Shown here: positions 52,601 through 59,616 of the stretch, piece after piece
Layout of the letters: every line of letters begins with the position of its first letter
Position numbering within the stretch: position 1 is the first letter of the stretch
NCBI RefSeq assembly: GCF_900105315.1
Contig: NZ_LT629766.1
Location: forward strand, 1,612,001 to 1,676,000
DNA from: Brevibacterium siliguriense
GTDB taxonomy: Bacteria > Actinomycetota > Actinomycetes > Actinomycetales > Brevibacteriaceae
Direction: 5' to 3'
DNA: 64,000 nucleotides
Translations under genes and position numbers: made by a program
Notes under the pieces: model-generated
Told to the model about the DNA's origin: nothing
Databases searched by the model: none
The model's input: only the letters and a program-made list of their open reading frames with translations

Positions 52601-53386
52601 ACGGTCGAGCCGGCATTGTGCACTGTCGCGGGTGAAGCGCTTCTTCTCCACCAGGTAGGCGAGCCATCCCGAGAGAGGGGCGGAGACGCTGAAGAGCAGA
52701 AACCACCACATTCCGGTGACCACAGCCAACACCACGCCGATGCCGACGGGGATGAGGAACGTCCACCACTGTGGGGGTCTGGCTGGACGAGGATCGTCGA
52801 TCGTCTTCGGTGCGATATGAATATCATCACTGCGCTGCAGAGGTGGGGACCGTATCAGCGGAGCCGAACGGCCAGTTGAGGACGAAGCACCGGCCGCCGA
52901 ACCTTCTGCTGTGGTGGGTGCGAGCACGCTCGCACCCACATGAACCGCAGGTTGAGCACCGGTGGCATCGAGACGCAGCGGTTGAGGGGTGCGGGAGATG
53001 CAGGGGTCGACGAGGGTCAGGCAATCGGCGTGGGTCAGCCGAGACAAGCAGACCCGTCTTGGGTCGAGAGTCAGCGTAAAGCCGGAGTCGGGACCCGCCA
53101 CGACGGATACAGTCGTCTGTGCGGAGTCGGCACAGGCGTCGGTGGTGCGTAGAGAATGCGCACCGACGACGGTGATGGGATTGAGCCTCTGCCAGTGACC
53201 CCAGCTGATCGATTCGAGCCTGCGGTTCTCAATTCGGTTGCCGACGATGAGGTCTCGATGAGTCAGCTCAGGTCCGAAGGCAGACCGGAAGACGTCGACG
53301 GCCGGCTGGGCGGAATCGGCTTCGACGCTGATGCTCGTGATGGCTCCGTTCGTCTCGACGCGATGGATGAGCCCCAGGGTTCTCAT
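49631..53386 (-). CDS. FtsK/SpoIIIE-domain protein with EssC/EccC-like three-ATPase layout
   Basis: This is a large membrane-anchored ATPase of about 1251 residues. Two adjacent hydrophobic helices at about residues 205-245 follow an unusual 200-residue N-terminus. The first ATPase has Walker A GTTGSGKS (about 528) and Walker B LVVVIDEFHAL (about 620). A second region near residue 850 has GGSPETVES, a Walker A without its lysine. A third near 1120 has GSPQSGKT and an acidic SVHDDAHL. That order is as in type VII secretion motor proteins EccC/EssC. No WXG100, EccB, EccD or mycosin gene is nearby; instead it ends the Tad locus. ATG 53386 is assumed; a TTG 12 codons upstream is possible. Confidence 0.78.
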   Translation of the reverse strand: MRTLGLIHRVETNGAITSISVEADSAQPAVDVFRSAFGPELTHRDLIVGNRIENRRLESISWGHWQRLNPITVVGAHSLRTTDACADSAQTTVSVVAGPDSGFTLTLDPRRVCLSRLTHADCLTLVDPCISRTPQPLRLDATGAQPAVHVGASVLAPTTAEGSAAGASSSTGRSAPLIRSPPLQRSDDIHIAPKTIDDPRPARPPQWWTFLIPVGIGVVLAVVTGMWWFLLFSVSAPLSGWLAYLVEKKRFTRDSAQCRLDRDDALAEARTRLSRLEAKHRHTIFSSPGLCLGFGTVFSDLTIDERLQDGTDHVDGRVVCADMPIRIDPRTTTVTVSGTPAVLRTMAFAWLADRRFRWRPSPELALLPELAGTEFSADHSAHLPRSDNHPAGTADDPIPITLDEAAHPAVLTLTAPHSGSAVSMTVGTLAQARTTSSTAPGGPVPGRALIAALMPAARFVTLHRSRSAETEPRAWPDHGLGELCDDAPEAIRDRWRHPASGPVLIGRGDGGDVGIDLFADGPHALVAGTTGSGKSLLLQTWLLSMALAQSPRRLRFVLIDFKGGATFSPLQDLPHTDSVIDDFDSGLAFRALVSVRAEITHRERLLAHHGCADVADLADPPPRLVVVIDEFHALMATHPRAADLLEHLTALGRSLGVHLILATQRPMGVVTGQMKANINIRVCLRVRDETDSFDVIGTEAGAFLPADKPGAACLDSGISITQFRVAVPFGRDTRTEAALRPRVRPWVRGPVPSLASGVDGVDVDNIVAAARDSAECGESSVRRQVVLPPLPAPEEMTAGAAGVTIGNPDGPVAACGESVTAVTGIIDLPAQQAQLRWTFDPDVDGSSILTGGSPETVESVLVNMARAAAATRRIVAIGRIAAALDWAEISCGMNTGWQIQSVLDHLTVDGVPGRIAPVDEGTDTSTDAETSRHPPSLLVCSNWAEFVDSLDHYWAERAERLLGQSTGSDLVFLLAGCRNMTTRSSRFASQVIFPPDAGEDGTSFGLSRQRFAGSWPDLRAVIRGPRVQAAGGEGADVQFVPGGATRNDSLDSGVERNIIGGSSDDPKSRGGFARRWRGLDRPASKDEASFGTSALTDRIPIGVDAFGVLVVWEPLRHGSVLTVRGSPQSGKTGFATFVDRLGGVSVHDDAHLEPDPVDWDLLDGRFHVLTVSTRFTPSYGSPLAKAQSLGPLLVLGVHTKQDLTGLGVLRQAPLDGLAGTGWFVTEEQTRPVRLFSPTRVEPASAHVGRRS

Positions 53387-53530
53387 GCCCACAGACTCAC
53401 TGCGAGCATATGGAGCGGGCAAGAGGAAGAAAACGTCCTGTGGAAACGTCTCGAGGGTCCACAGCCTCAGGGTGTGTGAGTGGCGCAGTCGCCCACAGGA
53501 ATCGGCGTCGAAGTCGACGACTTGCCCGGA

Positions 53531-54004
53531 TCAGTCGAGGCGCAGGGCACCGCGGGCATAAGCGGTGGCGTGGAGGTCGATGAGGCCGGGCACGAACGGT
53601 GAGAGCAGCGCCGGAGAGTAGCGGGCCTTGATGCGGATGCGCACCGAATGCGTCCCATCGGCATCGGCACTCAGCCGCAGATCGCCCATGTCCTTCGGGG
53701 TCGGCACCGCGCCGAGATATCGACTTGCGGCTTGTTTGGCCGCGGGAGGTGAGAACACAAGACCGGGATCGTCACCGGCAGCCGGTTCGAACGAATCCGA
53801 GGCCGCCAATGCCGCGGAATCGGCCAGTCCCTGCAGCTCGCGGCGCGCCATGTGCAGATCGGTCAGAGCAGCGATGAGGAAGGCCAGCAGCAGGGCGATG
53901 ACGACGAAGCCGATGGACAGCGGAGTGATGGACCCGGCATCCGATTCATGATCGAGCTGCGATGCTCGACATCGCTCCGAACCGTGCTCACCCAAGGCCC
54001 GCAT
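53531..54004 (-). CDS. TadG-like pilus assembly protein
   Basis: This 157-residue protein has a short cytoplasmic start and one transmembrane helix (SIGFVVIALLLAFLIAALTDLHMARREL) preceded by DAGSITPL, the pseudopilin-like motif of TadE/TadG proteins. The region QGLADSAALAASDSF that follows is typical of TadG family members. The C-terminal half should lie outside the membrane. ATG 54004 follows the stop of the upstream TadE gene by one base, so the genes are coupled. It is the last clear pilus gene before the EssC-like ATPase, with 144 bp between them and no gene in that gap. Confidence 0.75.
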   Translation of the reverse strand: MRALGEHGSERCRASQLDHESDAGSITPLSIGFVVIALLLAFLIAALTDLHMARRELQGLADSAALAASDSFEPAAGDDPGLVFSPPAAKQAASRYLGAVPTPKDMGDLRLSADADGTHSVRIRIKARYSPALLSPFVPGLIDLHATAYARGALRLD

Positions 54005-54005
54005 A

Positions 54006-54470
54006 TCACTGACGTCCTGTGGCGACGACGTCGGTGTGGCTCGCGCGCAGAGTGATATGCGGAGATCGGTCGGAGCCGAAGAGGAGGGGGAACCCGGGCA
54101 GGGACACTTTCGTCTCGACGCGTGCGGTGACGAGGGAGCCGGCCTGTCCACAGGGTCCGGTGCACGAGTAGGTGATGGAGGTCGGCGCATCCCGCAGCCC
54201 GAAGTCCGCAAAATGCATGTCGGCAACGGCGTGGGCGCGAGCCTCCGAAGGGTTCGCATCGCGAGCGGCGATGCGTGAGGCCGACATAGCCGCCGAGGTG
54301 GTCGCATAGCTGGCCGCCTGCAGCTGGGAGAGGGCGAGCATGAGGTAGATGACCGGAATGAGCAGGACGATGGAGGCGAAGATGAACTCGATGACCGCCG
54401 TTCCCTCATCAGCGGCGCCGGGCTCTGCGCCGCCGGACGCGAGACCCTGACCGAACTCCGACTCAGTCAC
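54006..54470 (-). CDS. TadE-family pilus assembly protein
   Basis: A TadE-like minor pseudopilin of 154 residues: DEGTAVIEFIFASIVLLIPVIYLMLALSQLQAASYA carries the Glu at position 5 of the helix that marks type IV pilin-like signals. The outer part has two cysteines (SCTGPCG) that may form a disulfide. GTG 54470 overlaps the preceding TadE-like gene by eight bases. With its neighbours it should help assemble or stabilise the Flp pilus. Confidence 0.8.
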   Translation of the reverse strand: MTESEFGQGLASGGAEPGAADEGTAVIEFIFASIVLLIPVIYLMLALSQLQAASYATTSAAMSASRIAARDANPSEARAHAVADMHFADFGLRDAPTSITYSCTGPCGQAGSLVTARVETKVSLPGFPLLFGSDRSPHITLRASHTDVVATGRQ

Positions 54471-54930
54471 GGTCGATGTCCTCGACGATGGACCGTCCGC
54501 GCAGCTCCCAGACCTCGGCCGGTCCCCACAGCCCGAGGACCGGGAGCGGAGTCGTTACCCGCACCTCGACGATCTCGACGGCGCCGCGCTGTGACGTCGA
54601 GACGGTGACCTTCTGGGAATAGCGCTCGCCCACGGATACTCGGATGAGGTCGCGGGTGAGTTTCTGCCCGTCACGAGGAGTCTGATCCGCAAGACTCGCC
54701 TGCCTTGCTCCGGCGATGGCGGAATCGATGACGGTGTTGCGGACATGGATGACGAGACCGATCTGCAGGGCTCCGGCCAGGATGAGGGCCAGCAGCGAGG
54801 CGACGAGCGCGAATTCGGCGACGGCGGATCCGGAATCGCTGCGCTCGCCTGCCCCTGTCACCGGTGCCGAGGCCATTCGTCCTCCCGGTTCCGTCTCATC
54901 GTCTCTGGTCACCGTGCACTCACCCGGCAC
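54463..54930 (-). CDS. TadE-like pilus assembly protein
   Basis: This protein is 155 residues from GTG 54930, or about six fewer if GTG 54913 (just after the preceding stop codon) is used. The pseudopilin segment SGSAVAEFALVASLLALILAGALQIGLVIHVRNT has the Glu-Phe pair of TadE proteins, followed by a globular domain with RVSVGERYSQKVTVSTSQRG. It is distinct in sequence from the TadE gene next to it, so the operon has two TadE-type proteins and one TadG-type protein, as in other actinobacteria. Confidence 0.78.
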   Translation of the reverse strand: MPGECTVTRDDETEPGGRMASAPVTGAGERSDSGSAVAEFALVASLLALILAGALQIGLVIHVRNTVIDSAIAGARQASLADQTPRDGQKLTRDLIRVSVGERYSQKVTVSTSQRGAVEIVEVRVTTPLPVLGLWGPAEVWELRGRSIVEDIDRD

Positions 54931-55198
54931 CGCGGACCTTGTTCATCGCGTCTTGGAACATCGAGGTGAAGGCTTCGCCAGCCAGCGCCCACAGCGCGAC
55001 CACCAGTCCCGCGGTCATCAGGGTGATGAGGACCCAACCGGGAACGTCCCCTCGATCGGGCCGGTCGACATCGTCAGTGAGGGTCGGGTCGATGCCCTGG
55101 TCGGCCGCCTCGGTGACGGTGGTTCCTCCTCGCGGAGGAGGACCGGGGATGAGTCCGAGCATGAGCGGGACGAGGCGGTAGGTGAACTGGCGGAACAT
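54920..55198 (-). CDS. small membrane protein in pilin position (Flp-like)
   Basis: This 92-residue protein starts at ATG 55198, with AAGGAG five bases upstream. The first 50 residues are Pro, Gly and Asp-rich; the rest is DVPGWVLITLMTAGLVVALWALAGEAFTSMFQD and a short basic end. The place between tadC and tadE, the single C-terminal helix and the small size fit the Flp pilin or a pilin-like subunit. The usual prepilin peptidase site with a Glu five residues into the helix is not evident, so if it is the pilin it is divergent. I would rate the role as probable. Confidence 0.6.
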   Translation of the reverse strand: MFRQFTYRLVPLMLGLIPGPPPRGGTTVTEAADQGIDPTLTDDVDRPDRGDVPGWVLITLMTAGLVVALWALAGEAFTSMFQDAMNKVRGAG

Positions 55199-55238
55199 CG
55201 TGTCTCCTTCTTGGGCGAGGTCGAGTGTTCGATCCGCG

Positions 55239-55291
55239 TGGTCGGTGGTGCGGGGCGTGGTCGTGTGGTCAGAGCTGGTCGGTGGTGCGGG
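55239..55291. repeat. two copies of a 16-bp direct repeat between tadC and the pilin-like gene
   Basis: TGGTCGGTGGTGCGGG occurs at 55239-55254 and 55276-55291, 37 bp apart, in a G/T-rich 101-bp gap within the Tad operon. Function unknown. Confidence 0.55.
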
Positions 55292-55299
55292 ACTGGTCG

Positions 55300-56238
55300 T
55301 TACGGACTGAGGTCGAGGACGGTCAGGGAGGGGAAGACGGCGAAGATCACGGTGACGGGAAGCACGAAGACGACGACCGGGATCAGCATCCCGATCTCCT
55401 TCTTTCCGGACAGTTCGAGCAGCCGCCGTCGGGACTGTTCGCGCACGTCAGCGGCTTGAGCGCGGAGCACTTCGGCCAGTGGGGTGCCGCGGGTCATCGA
55501 CACCGCGAGGCCGTCGACGAACTGGACGATCTCGGGGATGGCGATTCGTGTGGCCATCGCGTCGAGCGCTTCGACCAACGGCGTGCCGGTGCGGGTGGTG
55601 GCCAGGGCTGCGCGGAGTTCGTCGATGAGATCGCCGGAGCAGGTGCGGCACACTCGTTCTAGGGCCTCCACGATTCCCTCGCCGGCGGTGATGGACAGTG
55701 CGAGGAGTTCGGCAACGGTGGGGAATTCGGCGAGCACACGAGATTCGTGGCGGGCGATGGCTTGGCTGAGTCGCCAGTCGTTGAAGACATGCCCGGCGAT
55801 GCCGCCGCTGATGACGAGGATGAGAGTGACAATGGGGGAGAAACCGCGCTGTGCTGACAGGACACCGGCCAGGCCGCTGGCAACGATCATCCCGACGAGG
55901 ATGCTCAGCACTTGGTTGATGCGGAAGCGTTCGATCGTGGCATTGCCGCCGAGGCGGTCGATGCGCAGCCGCAGAGTCGCATCCGTGGTGATGCGCGAGG
56001 TCACCCACAGAGTCGAGCTGACCAGCCATGACTTCACGAGTCCCCAGAATCCTTCGGTGCGCGGGGTCGGCGGGGCATAGATATCGACGAGGGATTCCTG
56101 ATCCCGCAGATAGGGCGCGATCCGCGAGGACAGAGTCGGTCTGCGCAGCGGCGGGAGGGAGAGGACGAAGACACACAGAGCGATGCCGTTGAAGAGTCCG
56201 AGGGCCAGGATCGACAGGGGTTCGCCGAGGAGGTTCAC
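55300..56238 (-). CDS. tadC: Tad pilus inner-membrane protein TadC (T2SF domain)
   Basis: The protein has 312 residues, with an N-terminal helix, two central helices and two near the C-terminus (GMLIPVVVFVLPVTVIFAVFP). The T2SF/GspF domain shows EFPTVAELLALSITAGEGIVEAL and QFVDGLAVSMTRGTPLAEVLRAQAADVREQSRRR, the conserved platform motif. It works with TadB as the inner-membrane platform that the ATPase drives. GTG 56238 overlaps the tadB stop by four bases. Confidence 0.88.
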   Translation of the reverse strand: MNLLGEPLSILALGLFNGIALCVFVLSLPPLRRPTLSSRIAPYLRDQESLVDIYAPPTPRTEGFWGLVKSWLVSSTLWVTSRITTDATLRLRIDRLGGNATIERFRINQVLSILVGMIVASGLAGVLSAQRGFSPIVTLILVISGGIAGHVFNDWRLSQAIARHESRVLAEFPTVAELLALSITAGEGIVEALERVCRTCSGDLIDELRAALATTRTGTPLVEALDAMATRIAIPEIVQFVDGLAVSMTRGTPLAEVLRAQAADVREQSRRRLLELSGKKEIGMLIPVVVFVLPVTVIFAVFPSLTVLDLSP

Positions 56239-57212
56239 GCCGCCCGCCCGTCCGCAACGTCATCATTGTCGACGGTGAATCCGACGCCCGAGCCGCCGGC
56301 ACCGCCTGCGAAGCGACGGTGGACGGCGCTGAGCGAGGAGCCCTCGATGACCCGGGGTTCGGACGGGAGTCTGCCGATGCGCTTCATCGCCTGATACGCC
56401 AGCAGAGAGACGACGAATCCCGCCGCCAAGAGAATCAGCCCGGTTCGCGAGTTGTACGCGACCGCAGTTTCGGGTCGGGTCGACAGGAATGCGAGCACCA
56501 CCCACGGTGCGGCGACGGCCAGCCGGGCGCCGTTGACCGTCCATTGCTGCCGGGCGGAGAGCTCATTGCGGGTGCGGGCATCATCGCGGACGAACTGGGC
56601 CAAGGTCCGCAGCATGGTGCCCAGATCGCTGCCGCCGACCTGCCGGGTGACGCTGAGCGCGACGACGATGCGGTCGGCCACCGGGTCGGCGCTGACCTGC
56701 CTGAACCGCTCCAGCGCCAAGGCGAAGGAACCGCTGGCCCGATATTCCTCGGCGAAGACTTCAAACAGCGGTCGCAGCGGTTCGGGTCCGCGGTGGGCCA
56801 GAGAACTCAGCGCCTCGGGCAGGGACAGACCTGCACGGACTCCGGAATTGAGATGGTCGAGAGTTTCGGGCCACAGCTCCCGCCGCATCACCTGCCTGCT
56901 GCGCGCCCGATGCTGAAGCGCCCGATGCGGCAACCAGGAGGCGAAGATCCCGAAGCACAGCGCGATCGCCCACGAACCGGTGAACACCGTCGACACGACC
57001 GCAACCACACAGAACGCCGCGACCGAAATGAGCAACAGGTGAGCCGGACGCAGTCGAGGGAATCCGGCTCCGGTGAGCATGTCATCGAGTTCGCGCACCC
57101 ACCGCGACTGGGTCCGCTTGCCCTGCGGTCGCTGCCACATCGACATCCAGATGAGGAAGAGCCCCGCACCGAGGCAGGCACCGATGAGCAGAGCGGACTG
57201 TGAATAGCTCAC
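56235..57212 (-). CDS. tadB: Tad pilus inner-membrane protein TadB (T2SF domain)
   Basis: The protein has 325 residues with about four membrane segments and a T2SF domain: ETLDHLNSGVRAGLSLPEALSSLA, then FRQVSADPVADRIVVALSVTRQVGGSDLGTMLRTLAQFVRDDARTRNE. The latter is typical of TadB. A Gly-rich C-terminal extension (FAGGAGGSGVGFTVDNDD) has no counterpart known to me. GTG 57212 overlaps the ATPase gene by ATGA-like coupling, and its end overlaps tadC. Confidence 0.88.
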   Translation of the reverse strand: MSYSQSALLIGACLGAGLFLIWMSMWQRPQGKRTQSRWVRELDDMLTGAGFPRLRPAHLLLISVAAFCVVAVVSTVFTGSWAIALCFGIFASWLPHRALQHRARSRQVMRRELWPETLDHLNSGVRAGLSLPEALSSLAHRGPEPLRPLFEVFAEEYRASGSFALALERFRQVSADPVADRIVVALSVTRQVGGSDLGTMLRTLAQFVRDDARTRNELSARQQWTVNGARLAVAAPWVVLAFLSTRPETAVAYNSRTGLILLAAGFVVSLLAYQAMKRIGRLPSEPRVIEGSSLSAVHRRFAGGAGGSGVGFTVDNDDVADGRAA

Positions 57213-58453
57213 GCCGCCTCCAGAACGGTGTGAAGATCGCGGCCGATGGCCGCAAATCGCTCGCCGAGGTGGCCGAACCCCTGACCGCGGATGAGCTGTC
57301 CTCGTGGCGAATGGAAGATCGTATCGAGTTCGACGACGTCGCCTTCGACTCCTCCCGGCACCGCGCAGATCTCATCGACCCGCCGCACCCCGGACGGATC
57401 ACGCCGCAGATGAACGACGACGTCGAGGCTGACGGCGACGGTGGGCACGACGAACGACGAGGAGATGTTCGCCCCGGCAAGCAGAGGCAGAGTGCAGATC
57501 TTCGTGATCGCTGCGCGGGCGGAGTTCGCGTGGATGGTGCCCATCCCGGGCAGGCCTGAATTCAAGGCGACGAGGAGATCGAGGCTTTCGGCCTCTCTGA
57601 CTTCGCCGACGATGATGCGCGTCGGCCGCATCCGCAGCGCCTCCTTGACGAGGGCACGGAGGGTGACTTCGCCTGTGCCTTCGAGGGAGGGCTGTCGGCA
57701 CTGCATGGGCACCCAGTCGCGGCTGGGCAGATTGAGTTCGAAGACCTCTTCGCAGGAGATCGTGCGTTCGCGGGCCGGAATCGAACCGGCCAAGGCGTTG
57801 AGCATCGTCGTCTTGCCCGCCTGTGTGGCCCCGGAGACGAGGATGTTGGCCCCGCATGCCACGGCCGCGTCGAGGAACTCGGCGGCACCTGCAGTCAGCG
57901 ACCCCTGAGCGACAAGATTGGCGAGATTGCGCGGCCTGGCGATGAACTTGCGGATATTCACGGCCGGATGGGTGCGAGTGATATCGGGCAGGACCACATG
58001 CAGCCGGGACCCGTCGGGCAGGATGGCGTCGACAAATGGCTGGGACAAGTCGACGCGGCGGCCAGAGGTCCGCAGCATCCGTTCGATGAGGTCATCGAGT
58101 TCACCGGAGCTCAGCTTCGTCGTCGTCAGCTGATGGATCCCGTCGACGGCGATGAAGACTTCGCTCGGCGAATTGACCCAGATCTCTTCGACGTGCGGAT
58201 CATCGAAGTAGTCCTGCAGAGCACCGAATCCCGACAGCTGATTATCGATGTAGCGGAATGTCGCCTCTTTGTCCTCGAGCAGGGGGAGATCGGCGACGAG
58301 GCTGCGCTCATCGTATTCGGCGATGACGGTGCGAATGAGCTCGCGAGAGCGCTGAATATCGGCGCGGGGATCCACATCGAGATCTCTGATCCGTTTGTGA
58401 ACCTCGCTGGTGATGACTTCGGTGGCTTCCACTCTGAACCCTTGCCCGATCAT
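57209..58453 (-). CDS. cpaF: Tad pilus assembly ATPase CpaF/TadA
   Basis: This hexameric secretion ATPase of the VirB11/CpaF family powers pilus extrusion. It has an N-terminal helical domain (EVHKRIRDLDVDP), Walker A SGATQAGKTTML near residue 207, Walker B RIIVGEVREAES and the His box GMGTIHANSA. The 414 residues are normal. It is the first gene of the operon: upstream is an A+T-rich promoter region. No TadZ, RcpC/CpaB, secretin or TadV peptidase gene occurs in the window, as expected for a reduced actinobacterial Tad locus whose peptidase is encoded elsewhere. Confidence 0.92.
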   Translation of the reverse strand: MIGQGFRVEATEVITSEVHKRIRDLDVDPRADIQRSRELIRTVIAEYDERSLVADLPLLEDKEATFRYIDNQLSGFGALQDYFDDPHVEEIWVNSPSEVFIAVDGIHQLTTTKLSSGELDDLIERMLRTSGRRVDLSQPFVDAILPDGSRLHVVLPDITRTHPAVNIRKFIARPRNLANLVAQGSLTAGAAEFLDAAVACGANILVSGATQAGKTTMLNALAGSIPARERTISCEEVFELNLPSRDWVPMQCRQPSLEGTGEVTLRALVKEALRMRPTRIIVGEVREAESLDLLVALNSGLPGMGTIHANSARAAITKICTLPLLAGANISSSFVVPTVAVSLDVVVHLRRDPSGVRRVDEICAVPGGVEGDVVELDTIFHSPRGQLIRGQGFGHLGERFAAIGRDLHTVLEAA

Positions 58454-58598
58454 TCAATTGACAGTGTGGTTTGCTGTTTAACCTATCTGTAGTCGAATGA
58501 AGAATCTAGTGAATTCCGAAATCTGTGGATAACCGAGAATTTATTCTGCAAATGCTCACCGTGTAGTTTCATGTTTGTCGTTGGGTTGATTCTTCGCC

Positions 58599-58627
58599 TT
58601 GCGTAGGGGTGGGAGTCGGTCTATATT
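58599..58627 (+). promoter_or_regulatory. vegetative-type promoter for a candidate small RNA
   Basis: TTGCGT (58599-58604), a 17-base spacer and TATATT (58622-58627) form the best -35/-10 pair seen in the window. Transcription should start at about 58634. Confidence 0.6.
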
Positions 58628-58633
58628 TTCCTC

Positions 58634-58708
58634 ACCAGTCTTCGTATGACGCGATATGAGCCGCGCCGCCGGCGGGATGAATCAGATCTCCCGCTGGCGG
58701 CGCTTTTT
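58634..58708 (+). ncRNA. candidate small RNA of about 75 nt
   Basis: The predicted transcript runs from the start site of the promoter at 58599-58627 to the end of the T-run at 58708. About 30 unpaired nucleotides precede a long GC hairpin. No start codon with a plausible frame and ribosome site lies inside it. It resembles no RNA family I recognise. An alternative is a terminated leader of the downstream flavohemoglobin gene, but 180 bp and an operator separate them. Confidence 0.45.
58663..58708 (+). terminator. intrinsic terminator with T-run
   Basis: The arms 58663-58677 and 58689-58703 pair over 15 bp with one G-U position around an 11-base loop, followed directly by TTTTT. This is the most classical Rho-independent terminator in the window. 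Confidence 0.8.
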
Positions 58709-58833
58709 GCTGCCGACGAAGAGCTCTGCGTCGGCACCATCAGGCGAGGGGCTCCCGTCGATTCAGGTGAGACCCGGGTTGTCGTGGCTGTGTGTTCGCC
58801 CGCGCGCGCTGGGAGCGGTGCGAAGAATCTCGT

Positions 58834-58852
58834 ATTCTACAACTAGTAGAAT
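58834..58852. promoter_or_regulatory. palindromic operator upstream of the flavohemoglobin pseudogene
   Basis: ATTCTAC, AACTA, GTAGAAT is a perfect 7-bp inverted repeat. Its shape fits Rrf2-family regulators such as NsrR, which often control flavohemoglobin genes in response to nitric oxide. The regulator is inferred, not shown. Confidence 0.5.
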
Positions 58853-58892
58853 TATGCCGAGTGGTCGGCGTACTGTCGCATGAGGAGCAGAT

Positions 58893-59604
58893 GTGATCTC
58901 CCAAACCGCTCTCACTGTCATCAGGGGCGCACTCCCGGTCATCGGATCCGCTATCGGCGACATCACGCCGATCTTCTATGAGCGGATGTTCACCGCCCGC
59001 CCCGACCTGCTGCGCGATCTGTTCAACCGCGGCCACCCCCGAAGTCGTCGATGCCTGGTCCGACCTGGTCGTCACCTGCTGACGGCAGGAATCACCGCAC
59101 AACGTCAGCCTCGTCCTCGCTCGCCCCGACGGCGGTCCGCTGCAGCAGGCCCTTCCCGGGCAGTACATCCCCACCCGGGTGCAGCTGTCTGACGGGGCGT
59201 GGAAGATTCGCCAGTACAGCCTCACCCGGACGAGTTCGAACGACTCCTGGACCGTGACGATCAAGGCCGGACCGGGCCACGCCTTGGCGGGCGTCCCCGC
59301 AGGTGAGGTATCGAACTTCATCCACGGCAAAGTCTTCGAAGGCGATATGATCCGCGCCTCCCTGCCCTACGGCGACCTCGTCGTCGAAGATGCCGAGACC
59401 CCGTTGCTGCTCGTCTCTGCGGGCATCGGCTGCACCCCGATCCTCGTCGCCCAGCTGCCGAGCGCCCGGATGCACCACTGGTACGAGCAGCTCGGTGCGC
59501 GGACGGCGAACGAAACCGACCACGAAGGCTTCATCGACCTCGCCGAGGTGGTCCCGCCTCGGCGCGCATCCGTCGGTTCTGGGCGGGGCGGGGGCATGCA
59601 CTAG
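58893..59604 (+). pseudogene. hmp: decayed flavohemoglobin (nitric oxide dioxygenase) gene
   Basis: The 5' end, from GTG 58893 with GAGGAG five bases upstream, gives a normal flavohemoglobin start (ALPVIGSAIGDITPIFYERMF, then LLRDLFNRG). About 65 globin residues, including the proximal heme His, are then missing and the frame changes: PEVVDAWSDLV, the last globin helix, follows at once and hits TGA near 59093. The reductase part resumes with PGQYIPTRVQLSDG and IRQYSLT, and has SAGIGCTPILVAQ. Another 50 or so residues are then lost before HHWYEQLG, and the C-terminal end is gone. The several in-frame and out-of-frame deletions mark a true pseudogene, unlike the single-base frameshifts elsewhere in the window. 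Confidence 0.85.
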
Positions 59605-59616
59605 AATCGGATCATT

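Larger units (their letters stand above)
58454..58892. other. 439-bp intergenic region between cpaF and the flavohemoglobin pseudogene
   Basis: No credible protein gene lies here. The left part (58454-58640) is A+T-rich for this genome and must hold the cpaF promoter. A plus-strand promoter and an intrinsic terminator delimit a candidate small RNA, and an Rrf2-type palindrome precedes the pseudogene. The small reading frames on plus (58646-58883) have biased, Arg-rich composition and are not believed. Confidence 0.7.

Noticed and set aside
58646..58883. Two small plus-strand frames in the gap before the flavohemoglobin pseudogene
   Set aside because: They cross the intrinsic terminator and the operator, are Arg/Ser-rich like non-coding frames in high-GC DNA, and have no ribosome site.
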